The translations under genes and the position numbers were made by a program. Of a DNA stretch of 64,000 bases, positions 16,520-25,656 are shown piece after piece. Source of the DNA: an uncultured SAR324 cluster bacterium. GTDB taxonomy: Bacteria > SAR324 > NAC60-12. The notes below the pieces were generated by a model. The model was given only the letters and a program-made list of their open reading frames with translations, did not search any database and was not told the origin of the DNA. Numbering within the stretch: the first letter of the stretch is position 1; each line of letters begins with the position of its first letter. The stretch covers positions 57,344-121,343 of the forward strand of contig CACGSI010000001.1 in assembly GCA_902575715.1 (NCBI GenBank), in the 5' to 3' direction.

Positions 16520-17845
16520 ATGTCTATAAAATCTTGTATAAAAAGATTAATCATCTCTAAAATAAACATGTTTCTAGTGTTAATTTTCATTTTTTTTATG
16601 ATAACTTCTTGTGCAGACAAAAAAGAGTCTGCTCAGAGTTGTAGTGTTCAGCTTGATGAGCAAAAATTCGTAAAAGTTTCAGAAAATACTAATTGTTCAA
16701 ATTATGAAAGAGCGAGTGCATACTTAGGAAGGGCTGGTATGTCTTTTTCTAATTTCCTAAAGTCTGGAGCATCGGATAATCTTACAAAAACGCTAGGAAT
16801 TGAGAAGCTAAGTTCTCCTACTGATTATACTACAGGTAACCGGGCCTTTGCTACCAATGCTCTTTGTTTAATTGGAGCTAATTCATTTCTTACTTCAAGT
16901 CGCTGTAATAGTAGTTCTAGAACAAGAAATTCAGATGAGCTTGAAATATCAATTTCAGCCAACATTGCTGATTTTATATATTTAAGCTATGGTGTACTAG
17001 ATAACGATTCAAATGGAACTCTTGCCTCAGAAGAAATTTCAGGGTTTACTCAATTACAAACTGATGGAATAAGTGTTGATGGATTAGGAACAGGTTTGGT
17101 AGCTTACGAAAGATTTGAGTTAATCTCTGGAAGTTCAACATACATAGCAAATAGTGACCTTTCCAAATGTGTTGCATATAATGGCAATTATACTGACAAT
17201 CCTGCATCAGGAGATGGTACATGTGCCGCACTTCAATTGGCTGGAAACGTAACAGAACTTCGTCCAATTTATAAACTAGATAATATGACAGATATTACTG
17301 CAGGAGGAACATTAAATACACTAGTTTCTATGGTTAGCGAACTGTCTATGATTTCTACAGCACTTTCTTCAGATTTTGAAAATATTGGAATCAGTTCAGA
17401 AAATAGCTTTAGAACAAAACTTACTGGATCTCTTAGTAAGTTAGATAATGGAGCAAAAGATAATAATCCTACTGCGGATCAAGTTTGTGCAGCGGTAACA
17501 TTATTTGACGTAATGTTTTTGCTGGTTAAAAATGCTGCCGACAATAGTACAACTTCATCTGATTTAAAAAGTGAAAATCTAATAGGTACAGCCGATTTAA
17601 TAAATGCTGTAGATAGTAGTTTAAGTTTACTACCTGCGGGGGCATCTGATGCTCTTAAATCTCTTCCTATGAGTTCGGCAAGAATTGTCTACAAAAGTGA
17701 TTCGGGTTATACTGACTCCTATGAAAATGCAGAAAGTAGTCTTTTTCAAGCAATGAAAAACACTAGAAGTTTAGGTATAGATGATAGTGTCAAAGGTGAT
17801 GGGAAAGTTACTTTCCGTGAATTAATTTGTGTTGCAGAAAACTGA
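16520..17845 (+). CDS. Lipoprotein with an EF-hand-like calcium loop
   Basis: A 441-residue lipoprotein with a long hydrophobic N-terminus (MFLVLIFIFFMITSC) and lipobox ITSC; Ala-Asp follow the Cys. The mature part is Ser/Thr/Asn-rich with several Cys that could form disulphides. Residues 161-172 form a complete canonical EF-hand loop: D161, D163, N165, G166, L168 and E172. A second, degenerate loop lies at the extreme C-terminus around D427-G428 with E434 at position 12 but no acidic residue at positions 1 and 3. Calcium binding by the first loop is a reasonable inference. The neighbours suggest an envelope complex. No homologous family is recognised. Confidence 0.8.
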   Translation: MSIKSCIKRLIISKINMFLVLIFIFFMITSCADKKESAQSCSVQLDEQKFVKVSENTNCSNYERASAYLGRAGMSFSNFLKSGASDNLTKTLGIEKLSSPTDYTTGNRAFATNALCLIGANSFLTSSRCNSSSRTRNSDELEISISANIADFIYLSYGVLDNDSNGTLASEEISGFTQLQTDGISVDGLGTGLVAYERFELISGSSTYIANSDLSKCVAYNGNYTDNPASGDGTCAALQLAGNVTELRPIYKLDNMTDITAGGTLNTLVSMVSELSMISTALSSDFENIGISSENSFRTKLTGSLSKLDNGAKDNNPTADQVCAAVTLFDVMFLLVKNAADNSTTSSDLKSENLIGTADLINAVDSSLSLLPAGASDALKSLPMSSARIVYKSDSGYTDSYENAESSLFQAMKNTRSLGIDDSVKGDGKVTFRELICVAEN

Positions 17846-17848
17846 TAT

Positions 17849-19198
17849 ATGCGACTAATTGTTGCATCCGTGGCTTTATTTTTTTTAATACTGCCCACTA
17901 AATTACTTAGCAAAGAATCATTATTAATTTTCAGTGGGGATTTACGTGGAGAGATAAAGCCTTGCGGGTGTGCTGAAGAGGGTGATATGGGAGGTTTACC
18001 AAGGAGATTCACTTTTTTCAAGAATCAAAATTCAATTTATGAAAATTTATATTATTTTGATTTAGGTAACAATTTCCCTAAACCATCAGAACAAGGTAAT
18101 CTAAAAATAAGTTTAATTCAGGCCTCACTCAAAAAGCTAAATCCACAGGCAGTGCTAGTGGGGCCAAATGAATGGTCGAATGGCTTAAACCGTCTTGATA
18201 AAAAAATCCCTTATTTGTTAAGTAATCAGAGCGACAAACTTAAATTTTTAGAATATAAATCTATTCGTAGTAAAGGCAAAAATATCACAATATTTGGTTA
18301 TTTATCTCCTAATCTTGTTTATCAGAACAAAAATGATCCCCCTTTAATTTTTGAAGTTAACAAAAAATTAATTAGAGATTGGAGTAAAAAAATAGGACCT
18401 AAACAAGAAAGTTTAAAGATACTTTTGTTCCGAGGAAATAAAAAAGAGTTACAAAAGTTTTATGAAGCGTCGGTGTTTGATTTAATTGTTGCTGGCAGTA
18501 ATAATGATGATGAGATGAATCAAATTTTAAAATTGAAACTTAATTCAACTGATGTCCCCATGATTCCAACAAAAGGACAGGCCATTCTATCAGCAAAAAT
18601 TAATAATAATCGGATAATTGTTTCAAATACGGATAATACTCTACCATTTGTTTTATCAGTAACTTGGTTAAAGAGGAATTTTGAGGATGCCAAAGAATTA
18701 GATGAGATTTTTAATGATTATAATGTTGCTGTTAAGGATTTATTTATCAGTAACTTGGATAGAATGGAAAAACAAAAAAACGAATCACCATATGTTGGTG
18801 ATGAAGTTTGCTCTGGTTGTCATCAAAATAGTGTAAAAATCTGGAAAAATAGTCGTCATGCCAATGCTTTTAAAACTTTGGAAGAGAAAAATAAACATTT
18901 TGATCCAGAATGCTTAGAATGCCACGTCGTAGGACTTAAGCCATTGGTAATAAGCCAAGAAAAATCCAAAAAATTAAACAAATTTGAAGGAGCAATAGGA
19001 TTTTTAAGTCCGCAATTAACGCCTCATTTAAAAAATGTACAATGTGAAAATTGTCATGGTCCATCAAGAGCTCACCTTGTGAACAGCAAAATCCATCCGC
19101 CGATCAAAGATCCAAAATCTACATGTATAATTTGTCACCATGGCAGTCATTCTCCTATGTTCGATTTCAAATCATATTGGGAAAAAATAAAACATTAA
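17849..19198 (+). CDS. Tetraheme C554-type cytochrome with metallophosphatase-like N-terminal domain
   Basis: An exported 449-residue protein with a signal peptide (residues 1-21). Residues 24-300 look like the degenerate 5'-nucleotidase/metallophosphoesterase-like domain often fused to such cytochromes, beginning FSGDLRGEIKPCGC and EGDMGGLPRR. The C-terminal part has four CxxCH heme sites at C321, C355, C399 and C426, with the C554-family block VGDEVCSGCHQNSVKIW and a distal His in SRHANAF. It should act in periplasmic or outer-membrane electron transfer. It starts three bases after the EF-hand lipoprotein. It is not a hydroxylamine oxidoreductase partner by any visible context. Redox partner unknown. 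Confidence 0.85.
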   Translation: MRLIVASVALFFLILPTKLLSKESLLIFSGDLRGEIKPCGCAEEGDMGGLPRRFTFFKNQNSIYENLYYFDLGNNFPKPSEQGNLKISLIQASLKKLNPQAVLVGPNEWSNGLNRLDKKIPYLLSNQSDKLKFLEYKSIRSKGKNITIFGYLSPNLVYQNKNDPPLIFEVNKKLIRDWSKKIGPKQESLKILLFRGNKKELQKFYEASVFDLIVAGSNNDDEMNQILKLKLNSTDVPMIPTKGQAILSAKINNNRIIVSNTDNTLPFVLSVTWLKRNFEDAKELDEIFNDYNVAVKDLFISNLDRMEKQKNESPYVGDEVCSGCHQNSVKIWKNSRHANAFKTLEEKNKHFDPECLECHVVGLKPLVISQEKSKKLNKFEGAIGFLSPQLTPHLKNVQCENCHGPSRAHLVNSKIHPPIKDPKSTCIICHHGSHSPMFDFKSYWEKIKH

Positions 19199-19211
19199 AA
19201 AAGTTTATATA

Positions 19212-20084
19212 TTAAGCCATCCAGCGATCTCTTTCATTTTTAGATTTCTTAAGAATTCTAATAAGTCTTTTTTTATCTTTTTTTAAAATACAATCCTCGA
19301 GTTCATTCAAAACCTCTTTAAAAATATCGATTTTAGGAATTAAGTTTTTTTGATTTGCTATAAAAATATCTGACCACATTTCAGGGCTAGAAGATGCGAT
19401 TCTGGAAAAATCTTTTAGTCCAGCTCCAGAATGCTTAAGGACATCGGAAGATTCAGAATTGAAAATAGCCTGTATGCTAGCGTAGGCTAATAAATGAGGC
19501 AGATGACTTACAGAAGCAAAAAGCTTATCATGAGATTGAGGTTCCATTTCAGAAACTAAGGCCCCGAGTGACTGCCAAAATTTACTGACTATTTTTATAG
19601 CCTCTTGATCAGAGCCTTGAATTGGAGTTAGTATTAAGCGTTTTTGAGTAAACATTTTTTCTTGCGCTGCGCTTGGACCGAAATATTCGGAACCTGCAAT
19701 TGGGTGTCCACCAACAAATCTAATATTTTTATAACGAGGACGATTCATTAGTTTTATTAATGGTAATTTTACACTGCCAACGTCAGTGATTATGGCAGAT
19801 TTGGAAATATATGGAATAAGTTTTAAAATTACTTCTTCAGAAGAGTTTACGGGAACAGCCAGTATAATTAGTTCTGCATCTATGATTTTTTCATCTGGGA
19901 AATTTCCAAGGTAATCAACAAAATTTTGGGAAAGGATTTGTTTTTCATATTTAGGATTTTTATCATAACCTAGTATTTTATTAGATATTCCTAGGCGTTT
20001 AATATCCTTTGCAATTGATCCTCCAATTAGACCAAGACCAATAATTGCTAATGTCTTAAATTGAACGAATTCAGAATGAAGCAT
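19212..20084 (-). CDS. tyrA: Prephenate dehydrogenase
   Basis: Converts prephenate to 4-hydroxyphenylpyruvate (or arogenate to tyrosine) in tyrosine synthesis. The 290-residue protein has a Rossmann start AIIGLGLIGGSIAKDIKR, an NAD-specific-looking acidic end of strand 2 (GYD), the GGHPIAGSEYFGPSAA block with the catalytic His, SHLPHLLAYA and the C-terminal GLKDFSRIASSSPEMW. No chorismate mutase or ACT domain is attached, so feedback control is not evident. It is the last gene of the yajC-secD-secF run, with its start nine bases after the secF stop. Whether the substrate is prephenate or arogenate cannot be read from the sequence. Confidence 0.94.
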   Translation of the reverse strand: MLHSEFVQFKTLAIIGLGLIGGSIAKDIKRLGISNKILGYDKNPKYEKQILSQNFVDYLGNFPDEKIIDAELIILAVPVNSSEEVILKLIPYISKSAIITDVGSVKLPLIKLMNRPRYKNIRFVGGHPIAGSEYFGPSAAQEKMFTQKRLILTPIQGSDQEAIKIVSKFWQSLGALVSEMEPQSHDKLFASVSHLPHLLAYASIQAIFNSESSDVLKHSGAGLKDFSRIASSSPEMWSDIFIANQKNLIPKIDIFKEVLNELEDCILKKDKKRLIRILKKSKNERDRWMA

Positions 20085-20093
20085 TCTAAAATC

Positions 20094-21026
20094 TCAAGAA
20101 TTACTTATTGATTCTCCAGTAGGTGGTAAAAGCTTTGTCAAAAGAATTACCACAGGACTTGCTACATAGATGGAAGAATATGTTCCAATTAAAACTCCAA
20201 TTAAAAGAGCGAATGAGAAGTCATGGATAATTTCTCCACCTAATAAAAATAACGCTAATACAACTAGTAATGTAGTTCCAGAAGTAATAAGAGTTCGACT
20301 CAATGTTTCAGTAATACTCAAATTTATGGTTTCTTCTATTGATTTTTTTCTGTATTTACCAAGATTTTCTCTAATTCGATCAAACACAACAATAGTATCA
20401 TTCAGAGAATACCCGACAACTGTTAGAAGTGCGGCAACCACCGTCAATGAAAATTCTTTTTCTAAAATAGAAAAAATTCCTATAACAATAGTAACATCAT
20501 GTAATAAAGCAATTATCGCACTAATTCCTTGTCTCCACTGGAAACGAATTGTTATATATAATAAAACTAGTCCAAGTGCTATAAAAATTGCTTTAACTGC
20601 ACTAATTTTCAGTTCATCACCAACTTTTGGGCCAATTGTTTCAATTCGTCTTATTTCAAGGTTGGGGTGGTTAGTTTTTAGAATATTTTTTAATTCACTT
20701 GTCAATTTTTCTCCTGTACCAAGTGGACTATTTATTGGTAATCCAAGCAAAATTTCATTATTTGAAACATCTCCAAAAGTCTGAAGTATAATATTTTTCA
20801 TACCTCTTTCAGAGAAAAGATTACGAATTTGATCTAAATCAGGCATTTGAGAAAATTGAATTTGAACGTTTGTACCTCCTTTAAAATCTATTCCGTATTT
20901 CAATCCATTATGATAGATAATCGAAGTTATTCCTCCTAAAATTAGTACTAAAGAGATTAAAGAAGCTATTTTTTTGAAACTTAGAAAATCAATGTAATTA
21001 CCTTCTTTTATTTTTATTATTCTCAT
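20094..21026 (-). CDS. secF: Protein translocase subunit SecF
   Basis: A membrane subunit that works with SecD to drive late protein export using the proton motive force. Length is 310 residues with six membrane segments: one N-terminal, then a periplasmic domain beginning YGIDFKGGTNVQIQF, then five clustered at about residues 140-300. Landmarks are VVGYSLNDTIVVFDRIREN and SRTLITSGTTLLVVLALFLLGG, both standard in SecF. It starts 35 bases downstream of secD. It is co-transcribed with yajC and secD. Confidence 0.97.
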   Translation of the reverse strand: MRIIKIKEGNYIDFLSFKKIASLISLVLILGGITSIIYHNGLKYGIDFKGGTNVQIQFSQMPDLDQIRNLFSERGMKNIILQTFGDVSNNEILLGLPINSPLGTGEKLTSELKNILKTNHPNLEIRRIETIGPKVGDELKISAVKAIFIALGLVLLYITIRFQWRQGISAIIALLHDVTIVIGIFSILEKEFSLTVVAALLTVVGYSLNDTIVVFDRIRENLGKYRKKSIEETINLSITETLSRTLITSGTTLLVVLALFLLGGEIIHDFSFALLIGVLIGTYSSIYVASPVVILLTKLLPPTGESISNS

Positions 21027-21061
21027 GGGGAAAAAATTTAGAACATTTGATGTTAAGTATT

Positions 21062-22630
21062 TTATATACTTATTTTATTTATTTTTGCTTTTTTCAAATA
21101 AAATAAATCGAAGAAAAATCGAGTTACAATAATTGCTGTAAACATACTTGCAAGTATTCCAATTGATAGAGTTACGGCAAATCCTTTTATTGGTCCAGTT
21201 CCAAACTGTAAAAGTGCGAGCGCTGCGAAAAGAGTTGTAATATTTGCATCTAGTATTGTCCTAAATGCTTTACTAAATCCTTCTTGAATCGCAGCCCTAG
21301 GATTTTCAGTACGGGAAATTTCCTCACGAATACGTTGAAATATTAAAACATTTGCATCTACAGCCATGCCGATCGTAAGTACTATTCCAGCCATTCCTGG
21401 CAAAGTAAGAGTAGCCCCAAAAATTCCTAAGATAGAAATTATTATCATCACATTAAATATTAATGCCAATGATGCAAAGATGCCAGAGAGTCTATAATAA
21501 ATAATCATAAAAAAAAGAACCAAAGTACTGCCTATTATTAAAGAATTCATTCCCTGTTTTACAGAATCTTCTCCCAAGCTTGCCCCTACAGTCCTTTCCT
21601 CACGTATTTCTATCGGAGCGGGTAAATTCCCAGATTTAAGCACAATTTTTAAAGTTTCGGCCTCTTCTACTGTAAATTGTCCTGAAATGGAAGCTTCCCC
21701 ACCTGTTATTGCTTCACGAATAACGGGTGCTGACTGAACTTTATCATCCAGAACTATAGCCATATTTCGTCCAACATTACGTTGAGTAATTTTTCCAAAA
21801 ATGTCTGCTCCTATAGAATCAAAAGAAAGCGCGACATATGGACTATTGTCTCTTGAATCAATTCTAACTCTTGCGTCACGAATATATTCTCCAGTCATTA
21901 AAACTTTTTTGTTAAGAACGTATGGTCTTTTTGAAATTAGCTTATTTGAAGCTTTGTCCCAAACTTCTTCAAATTTTACAATTTCTGTCATCCTATTAAA
22001 AGTGTTTGGAGTTGCATTATTGTTAACAATTTGAAATTGTAAAACTGCCTGTGTACCAATTAATTCTATTGCTCGATCTCTATCTTTAAGTCCAGGTAGT
22101 TGAATTATAATATTGTTAACTCCCTGTTTTTGAAGAGAAGGCTCACTTATACCTAAACTGTCAATTCTATTTCGAATAACTTCTAAAGCTTGATCGACGG
22201 AATTATTTTGTATTTGTTCAGTTTCTTCAGGGAGAAGGTTTAAGAATATTAAATCTCCTTCATTAGTTTGTGCAAACTGGATTAAAAAGCGTTCATATGG
22301 AGCAATTTCCAGATTAACTTTTTTACCGGGCTCCATCTCTACGACTATAGAATCTTGTGCTTGTCGTACTTCAACAAAATCAACTTGATTATCGATTAAT
22401 AAATCCTCTAACTCAACAGCAGTCCTTCGAACAATTTCTCTTACAGCTTCTTCTGTCTTGATTTCAATATCTAGATACATTCCGCCTTGTAGATCTAAAC
22501 CAAGATTTACTTTATTTTCTATAGTTTGAGGGTCTACACCGGTTTGATATGCCTTATAAGTAGGGTAGGTATAATATATACTAGAGACCAAAGCCAAAAG
22601 TATTATCACACCTTTTAATTTAATATCCAT
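21062..22630 (-). CDS. secD: Protein translocase subunit SecD
   Basis: The larger partner of SecF, 522 residues. The N-terminal membrane segment is followed by GLDLQGGMYLDIEI, the P1 domain with FQIVN, and a second region with DNSPYVALSFD and GRNMAIVLDDKVQSAPVI. The GGEASISGQFTVEEAETL stretch precedes five C-terminal membrane segments that contain GMAVDANVLIFQRIREE and ANITTLFAALALLQFGTGP. All are diagnostic. It is read after yajC, with a 90-base gap that holds only AT-rich sequence. Confidence 0.97.
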   Translation of the reverse strand: MDIKLKGVIILLALVSSIYYTYPTYKAYQTGVDPQTIENKVNLGLDLQGGMYLDIEIKTEEAVREIVRRTAVELEDLLIDNQVDFVEVRQAQDSIVVEMEPGKKVNLEIAPYERFLIQFAQTNEGDLIFLNLLPEETEQIQNNSVDQALEVIRNRIDSLGISEPSLQKQGVNNIIIQLPGLKDRDRAIELIGTQAVLQFQIVNNNATPNTFNRMTEIVKFEEVWDKASNKLISKRPYVLNKKVLMTGEYIRDARVRIDSRDNSPYVALSFDSIGADIFGKITQRNVGRNMAIVLDDKVQSAPVIREAITGGEASISGQFTVEEAETLKIVLKSGNLPAPIEIREERTVGASLGEDSVKQGMNSLIIGSTLVLFFMIIYYRLSGIFASLALIFNVMIIISILGIFGATLTLPGMAGIVLTIGMAVDANVLIFQRIREEISRTENPRAAIQEGFSKAFRTILDANITTLFAALALLQFGTGPIKGFAVTLSIGILASMFTAIIVTRFFFDLFYLKKAKINKISI

Positions 22631-22720
22631 CTAAAAAGTTGTATTTTTGATTTGTCAAAATTTAATTTTGAAAATTAAGGAATATATCGAAATATAGTAA
22701 CGAAAATAGAAAACATTTTC

Positions 22721-23074
22721 TTACTTTTTTTTAGCATCTTTAACATCTTCTTTAACAATATTACTTTGGTCAATTCGACCCACTTGATGCCTCTCAATTT
22801 GTATATTTAACTTACTGCCAACTTCCAGAGTTATTCTGTCTTCTCCTACTTTTGTGATTGTTCCAAAAATACCTCCGTTGGTGACGACTTTGTCACCTTT
22901 TTTAAGGTTGCTAACCATTCTTGTATGCTCTTTTTGCTTTTTTTGCTGTGGTCTAATAATTAAAAACCAAAAAACAACTAAGATTAATATTAAAGGGATA
23001 AATTGGAAAAAAGCGCTTTGAGAGGATGCATCCCCTGCAGATTGTCCATAAGCAATTGAAAAAAATGGAAACAT
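22721..23074 (-). CDS. yajC: Preprotein translocase subunit YajC
   Basis: A small single-pass membrane protein associated with SecDF. It has 117 residues: a short N-terminal periplasmic part, one membrane segment FIPLILILVVFWFLIIRPQQ with the diagnostic Arg-Pro-Gln-Gln end, then a cytosolic KKGDKVVTNGGIFGTITKV block. The C-terminal tail is longer and more charged than in E. coli. An AAGGAG ribosome-binding site precedes the ATG with good spacing. It opens the yajC-secD-secF-tyrA operon; the promoter should lie in 23075-23337, where I could not single out one good -35/-10 pair. Confidence 0.95.
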   Translation of the reverse strand: MFPFFSIAYGQSAGDASSQSAFFQFIPLILILVVFWFLIIRPQQKKQKEHTRMVSNLKKGDKVVTNGGIFGTITKVGEDRITLEVGSKLNIQIERHQVGRIDQSNIVKEDVKDAKKK

Positions 23075-23301
23075 GAAATTACTCCTTGCTACAAAGTTAG
23101 ATATTAAACTGAAAATTTTATCATCTTTTTAAGAAAAATTCACTACAAATTTTTTAAAAGAATTATTCTTCGTAAAAAGTTCTCTCTGAAAAAATAGCTC
23201 GTTAAATTAAGTGTTATTTGTAATTTAATTAGGGTCAGAGTAGATTTATAAAAAATTTTTAACTAAGAATTAATTTTTTATATTTATAATTTTTTACTAA
23301 G

Positions 23302-23330
23302 GTGAAGATAATATTTTTTTATCTTTTCAC
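23302..23330 (-). terminator. Stem-loop after the ABC permease, possible terminator
   Basis: GTGAAGATAA pairs with TTATCTTTTCAC across a short T-rich loop, with a two-base bulge in one arm. It lies immediately downstream of the permease stop codon at 23338 and before yajC. No U-tract follows the stem in the minus-strand transcript, so it would be a weak or factor-assisted terminator or an RNA-stabilising end. Confidence 0.3.
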
Positions 23331-23337
23331 AAACAAA

Positions 23338-24033
23338 CTAACTTTTTGGACGTAAGTGAACATGCCAATGTTTTTCTACCCATTTAAAAAACAACACAAA
23401 TAAGAAAGTGCAGCAAAAATAAAAGATGCCCGCTGTAATAAAGGATTCAAATGGTACAAAATATCTTGAATTGACAATTTTTGCTGCTCCAAAAAGATCT
23501 ACAATAGTAATTACCCCTGCTAAAGCACTTCCATGAATCATAAAAATTACCTCATTGCCATAGGCAGGTAGTGCTCGCCTAAAAGTTCCTGGTAAAATAA
23601 TTCTAATATACATAGTTGTTTTACTCATACCACATGCTTTAGCCGCTTCTATTTCGCCTAATGGAGTTTCTTCAATTGTACCTCTTAGAATTTCAGCAGT
23701 ATATCCAGCAGTATTTAAACAGAAGGATATGATTGCACACCAATATGCCTCTTTAAAAAATAACCATAGGAAACTATCTCGAACAGATTCAAATTGTCCC
23801 ATACCGTAATAGATTAGAAACATTTGTACTAGTAAAGGAGTTCCACGAAAAAAATATATATATGACTTTGATAAGTATCTTATTATTGTTATATTTGAAA
23901 CTGCCATTAATGCAATTGGTACTGCTAGTCCAAATCCAGAAATGAGCGATATAAATACTAGCTGAATTGTCATCCACAACCCATTTAGGTATAGTGGCAG
24001 GTTCTCAATAATTACTATGTAGTCCATATTCAC
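23338..24033 (-). CDS. Basic amino-acid ABC transporter permease (HisM-like)
   Basis: One of two inner-membrane permeases of a HisJQMP-type importer, 231 residues. About five membrane segments are visible, with the FRGTPLLVQMFLIYYGMGQF block typical of HisM/ArtM and the EAA loop AEILRGTIEETPLGEIEAAKACGM that contacts the ATPase. The periplasmic and cytosolic loops match polar amino-acid permeases. It overlaps the upstream permease gene by four bases (ATGA). It is the last gene of the four-gene cluster, and the yajC operon follows after 263 bases. Confidence 0.93.
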   Translation of the reverse strand: MNMDYIVIIENLPLYLNGLWMTIQLVFISLISGFGLAVPIALMAVSNITIIRYLSKSYIYFFRGTPLLVQMFLIYYGMGQFESVRDSFLWLFFKEAYWCAIISFCLNTAGYTAEILRGTIEETPLGEIEAAKACGMSKTTMYIRIILPGTFRRALPAYGNEVIFMIHGSALAGVITIVDLFGAAKIVNSRYFVPFESFITAGIFYFCCTFLFVLFFKWVEKHWHVHLRPKS

Positions 24034-24716
24034 ATTTTCCTTACACCAGTGCTAAAATGAATTTTAGCCAAACGTAGTCCAAAGTCCGAAATTGCAGTAA
24101 TGCATAAGAATAATATTGCTACGACTAGAAAAAAGGTAAAAGGCTGTCTAGTAGAACCTCCAGCTACATTTGCGTTGTATACCATATCCTGAAGACCTAT
24201 TACTGAAACTAGAGCTGTCGTTTTAACTAAGACCATCCAATTATTGCCAAATCCTGGAATAGCATGGCGGGCCATAAGTGGTAAAGTTATTCTTGAAAAT
24301 ATTTTCCAGTTTGTTAATCCGAATGCTTTTGCAGCTTCTATTTCTTCTTTTGAAACGGAAAGCATTGCTCCTCGAAAAGTCTCTGTCATGTATGCTCCAA
24401 AAATAAACCCTATTGTAAGAGTTCCTGCGATGAAAGGACTGACATCTATGTACTCCCAACCCATTGAATCACCAATATTATTAACTAGGATTTGACCACC
24501 AAAAAAAATAATTGTCATCAAAACCAAATCAGGAATACCTCGAATCAATGTTGTATATATAGTTGCTATACTTTTTGCTATCCTAAAACTAGATAATTTT
24601 GCTATAGCTCCAAATAATCCTATGATTGTAGAAATTATAAGAGAAAGTATTGCTACTTTTAAGGTTAGCAACATACCATCCAAAATCATTGGTAAGTATC
24701 CATGTAAATCAAACAT
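24030..24716 (-). CDS. Basic amino-acid ABC transporter permease (HisQ-like)
   Basis: The second permease, 228 residues. It begins with a membrane segment at MLLTLKVAILSLIISTIIGL, has TLIRGIPDLVLMTIIFFGGQ and the EAA loop TFRGAMLSVSKEEIEAAKAFG. The protein should pair with the HisM-like permease as a heterodimer. Translation of the two genes is coupled through their four-base overlap. Upstream lies a 98-base gap with a stem-loop (24741-24766) separating it from the binding-protein gene. Confidence 0.93.
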   Translation of the reverse strand: MFDLHGYLPMILDGMLLTLKVAILSLIISTIIGLFGAIAKLSSFRIAKSIATIYTTLIRGIPDLVLMTIIFFGGQILVNNIGDSMGWEYIDVSPFIAGTLTIGFIFGAYMTETFRGAMLSVSKEEIEAAKAFGLTNWKIFSRITLPLMARHAIPGFGNNWMVLVKTTALVSVIGLQDMVYNANVAGGSTRQPFTFFLVVAILFLCITAISDFGLRLAKIHFSTGVRKM

Positions 24717-24740
24717 ATTTTTTGCTAACTGTATAGGCAG

Positions 24741-24766
24741 GCCACGGAATAGTATAATCCCGTGGC
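24741..24766 (-). other. Intercistronic stem-loop between binding protein and permease
   Basis: GCCACGG and CCGTGGC form a perfect seven-base-pair GC-rich stem with a 12-base loop, striking in this AT-rich sequence. It sits between the periplasmic binding-protein gene and the first permease gene. There is no U-tract after it on the minus strand, so it is more likely an RNA-stabilising or attenuating element than a full terminator. Such elements commonly make binding protein more abundant than permease. Confidence 0.55.
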
Positions 24767-24814
24767 ATAAAAATTTTTTTTAATTTATTTTACAAAATCT
24801 TTTCAGTTAGGCTT

Positions 24815-25582
24815 TTAGTAAACATCAAAGGCGAAATATTTACCATTAATTCTATGATAAACACCATTAGCTCGAATGACTTTAATGGCTAAACTAAATA
24901 GTTTTGCCAGGTCACGCTCATTTTTTCTAACAGCAATACCTGCACCAATACCAAAATATTTTGGATCTGAATATCCCGGTCCTACAAACTCCCATCCTTT
25001 TCCATCTTTTTTAAGGAAACCGTTATCCATGGCAATCGAATCTGCTAATAGCAGGTCAATTCGTCCAGCAAGTGCATCTAGATAAGCTTCATCTTGAGTC
25101 CCGTAACGCTTGATATTAACTGTATTGCCAAATTCTGCTGTGATGAAATTATCATGAATCGTGGCACGCTGAACTCCTACAGTTTTGCCCTTCATACCAG
25201 ATTTCGATATTGTGATTCCAGAACCTTTTTTTTGAGCAAATTTTGCAGGTGTGTTATAGTATTTATCAGAAAAAGCAACTTTCTTTTTACGATCTTCTGT
25301 AATTGACATAGACGCAATAATAGCATCATATTTTTTTGCAAGTAGAGCAGGAATTATTCCATCCCAGTCTTGAGGAACTAGTATACATTCAGCACCAATT
25401 TCTTCACAAAGTGCCTTAGCAATATCGATGTCAAATCCTTTAAGAGTACCATCTTTTTCAATCCAGCTAAAAGGTGGATAGGCTCCCTCAACACCAATTC
25501 TGATTTTGTTCCATTCATTTGCGGAAACGTTTGTTCCGAATGCAATTATACCAAGTGAAATCATTATTAAGAATTTTTTCAT
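24815..25582 (-). CDS. Periplasmic basic amino-acid-binding protein (HisJ/ArgT-like)
   Basis: The solute-binding subunit, 255 residues, with a signal peptide (LIMISLGIIAFGTNVSA). The mature part follows HisJ/LAO protein closely: RIGVEGAYPPFSWIEKDG, LKGFDIDIAKALCEEIGAEC, DAIIASMSITEDRKKKVAFS and the C-terminal YHRINGKYFAFDVY. The cysteine pair near positions 60-70 (CEEIGAEC) matches the disulphide of HisJ. Ligand is probably Arg, Lys, Orn or His, but the sequence alone does not separate these. The following stem-loop may set its higher expression. Confidence 0.92.
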   Translation of the reverse strand: MKKFLIMISLGIIAFGTNVSANEWNKIRIGVEGAYPPFSWIEKDGTLKGFDIDIAKALCEEIGAECILVPQDWDGIIPALLAKKYDAIIASMSITEDRKKKVAFSDKYYNTPAKFAQKKGSGITISKSGMKGKTVGVQRATIHDNFITAEFGNTVNIKRYGTQDEAYLDALAGRIDLLLADSIAMDNGFLKKDGKGWEFVGPGYSDPKYFGIGAGIAVRKNERDLAKLFSLAIKVIRANGVYHRINGKYFAFDVY

Positions 25583-25656
25583 TAATTTTCTCCATTTTTA
25601 AATTTAAAAATTCAGGGAATGTTTTAAATCAATCCCATATATTAAGCCTAATTGAC

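Noticed and set aside
17849..19198. Multiheme cytochrome as part of a nitrogen-cycle hydroxylamine system
   Set aside because: C554-like heme spacing alone is shared by many redox systems, and no HAO, AMO or nitrite-reductase gene is present.
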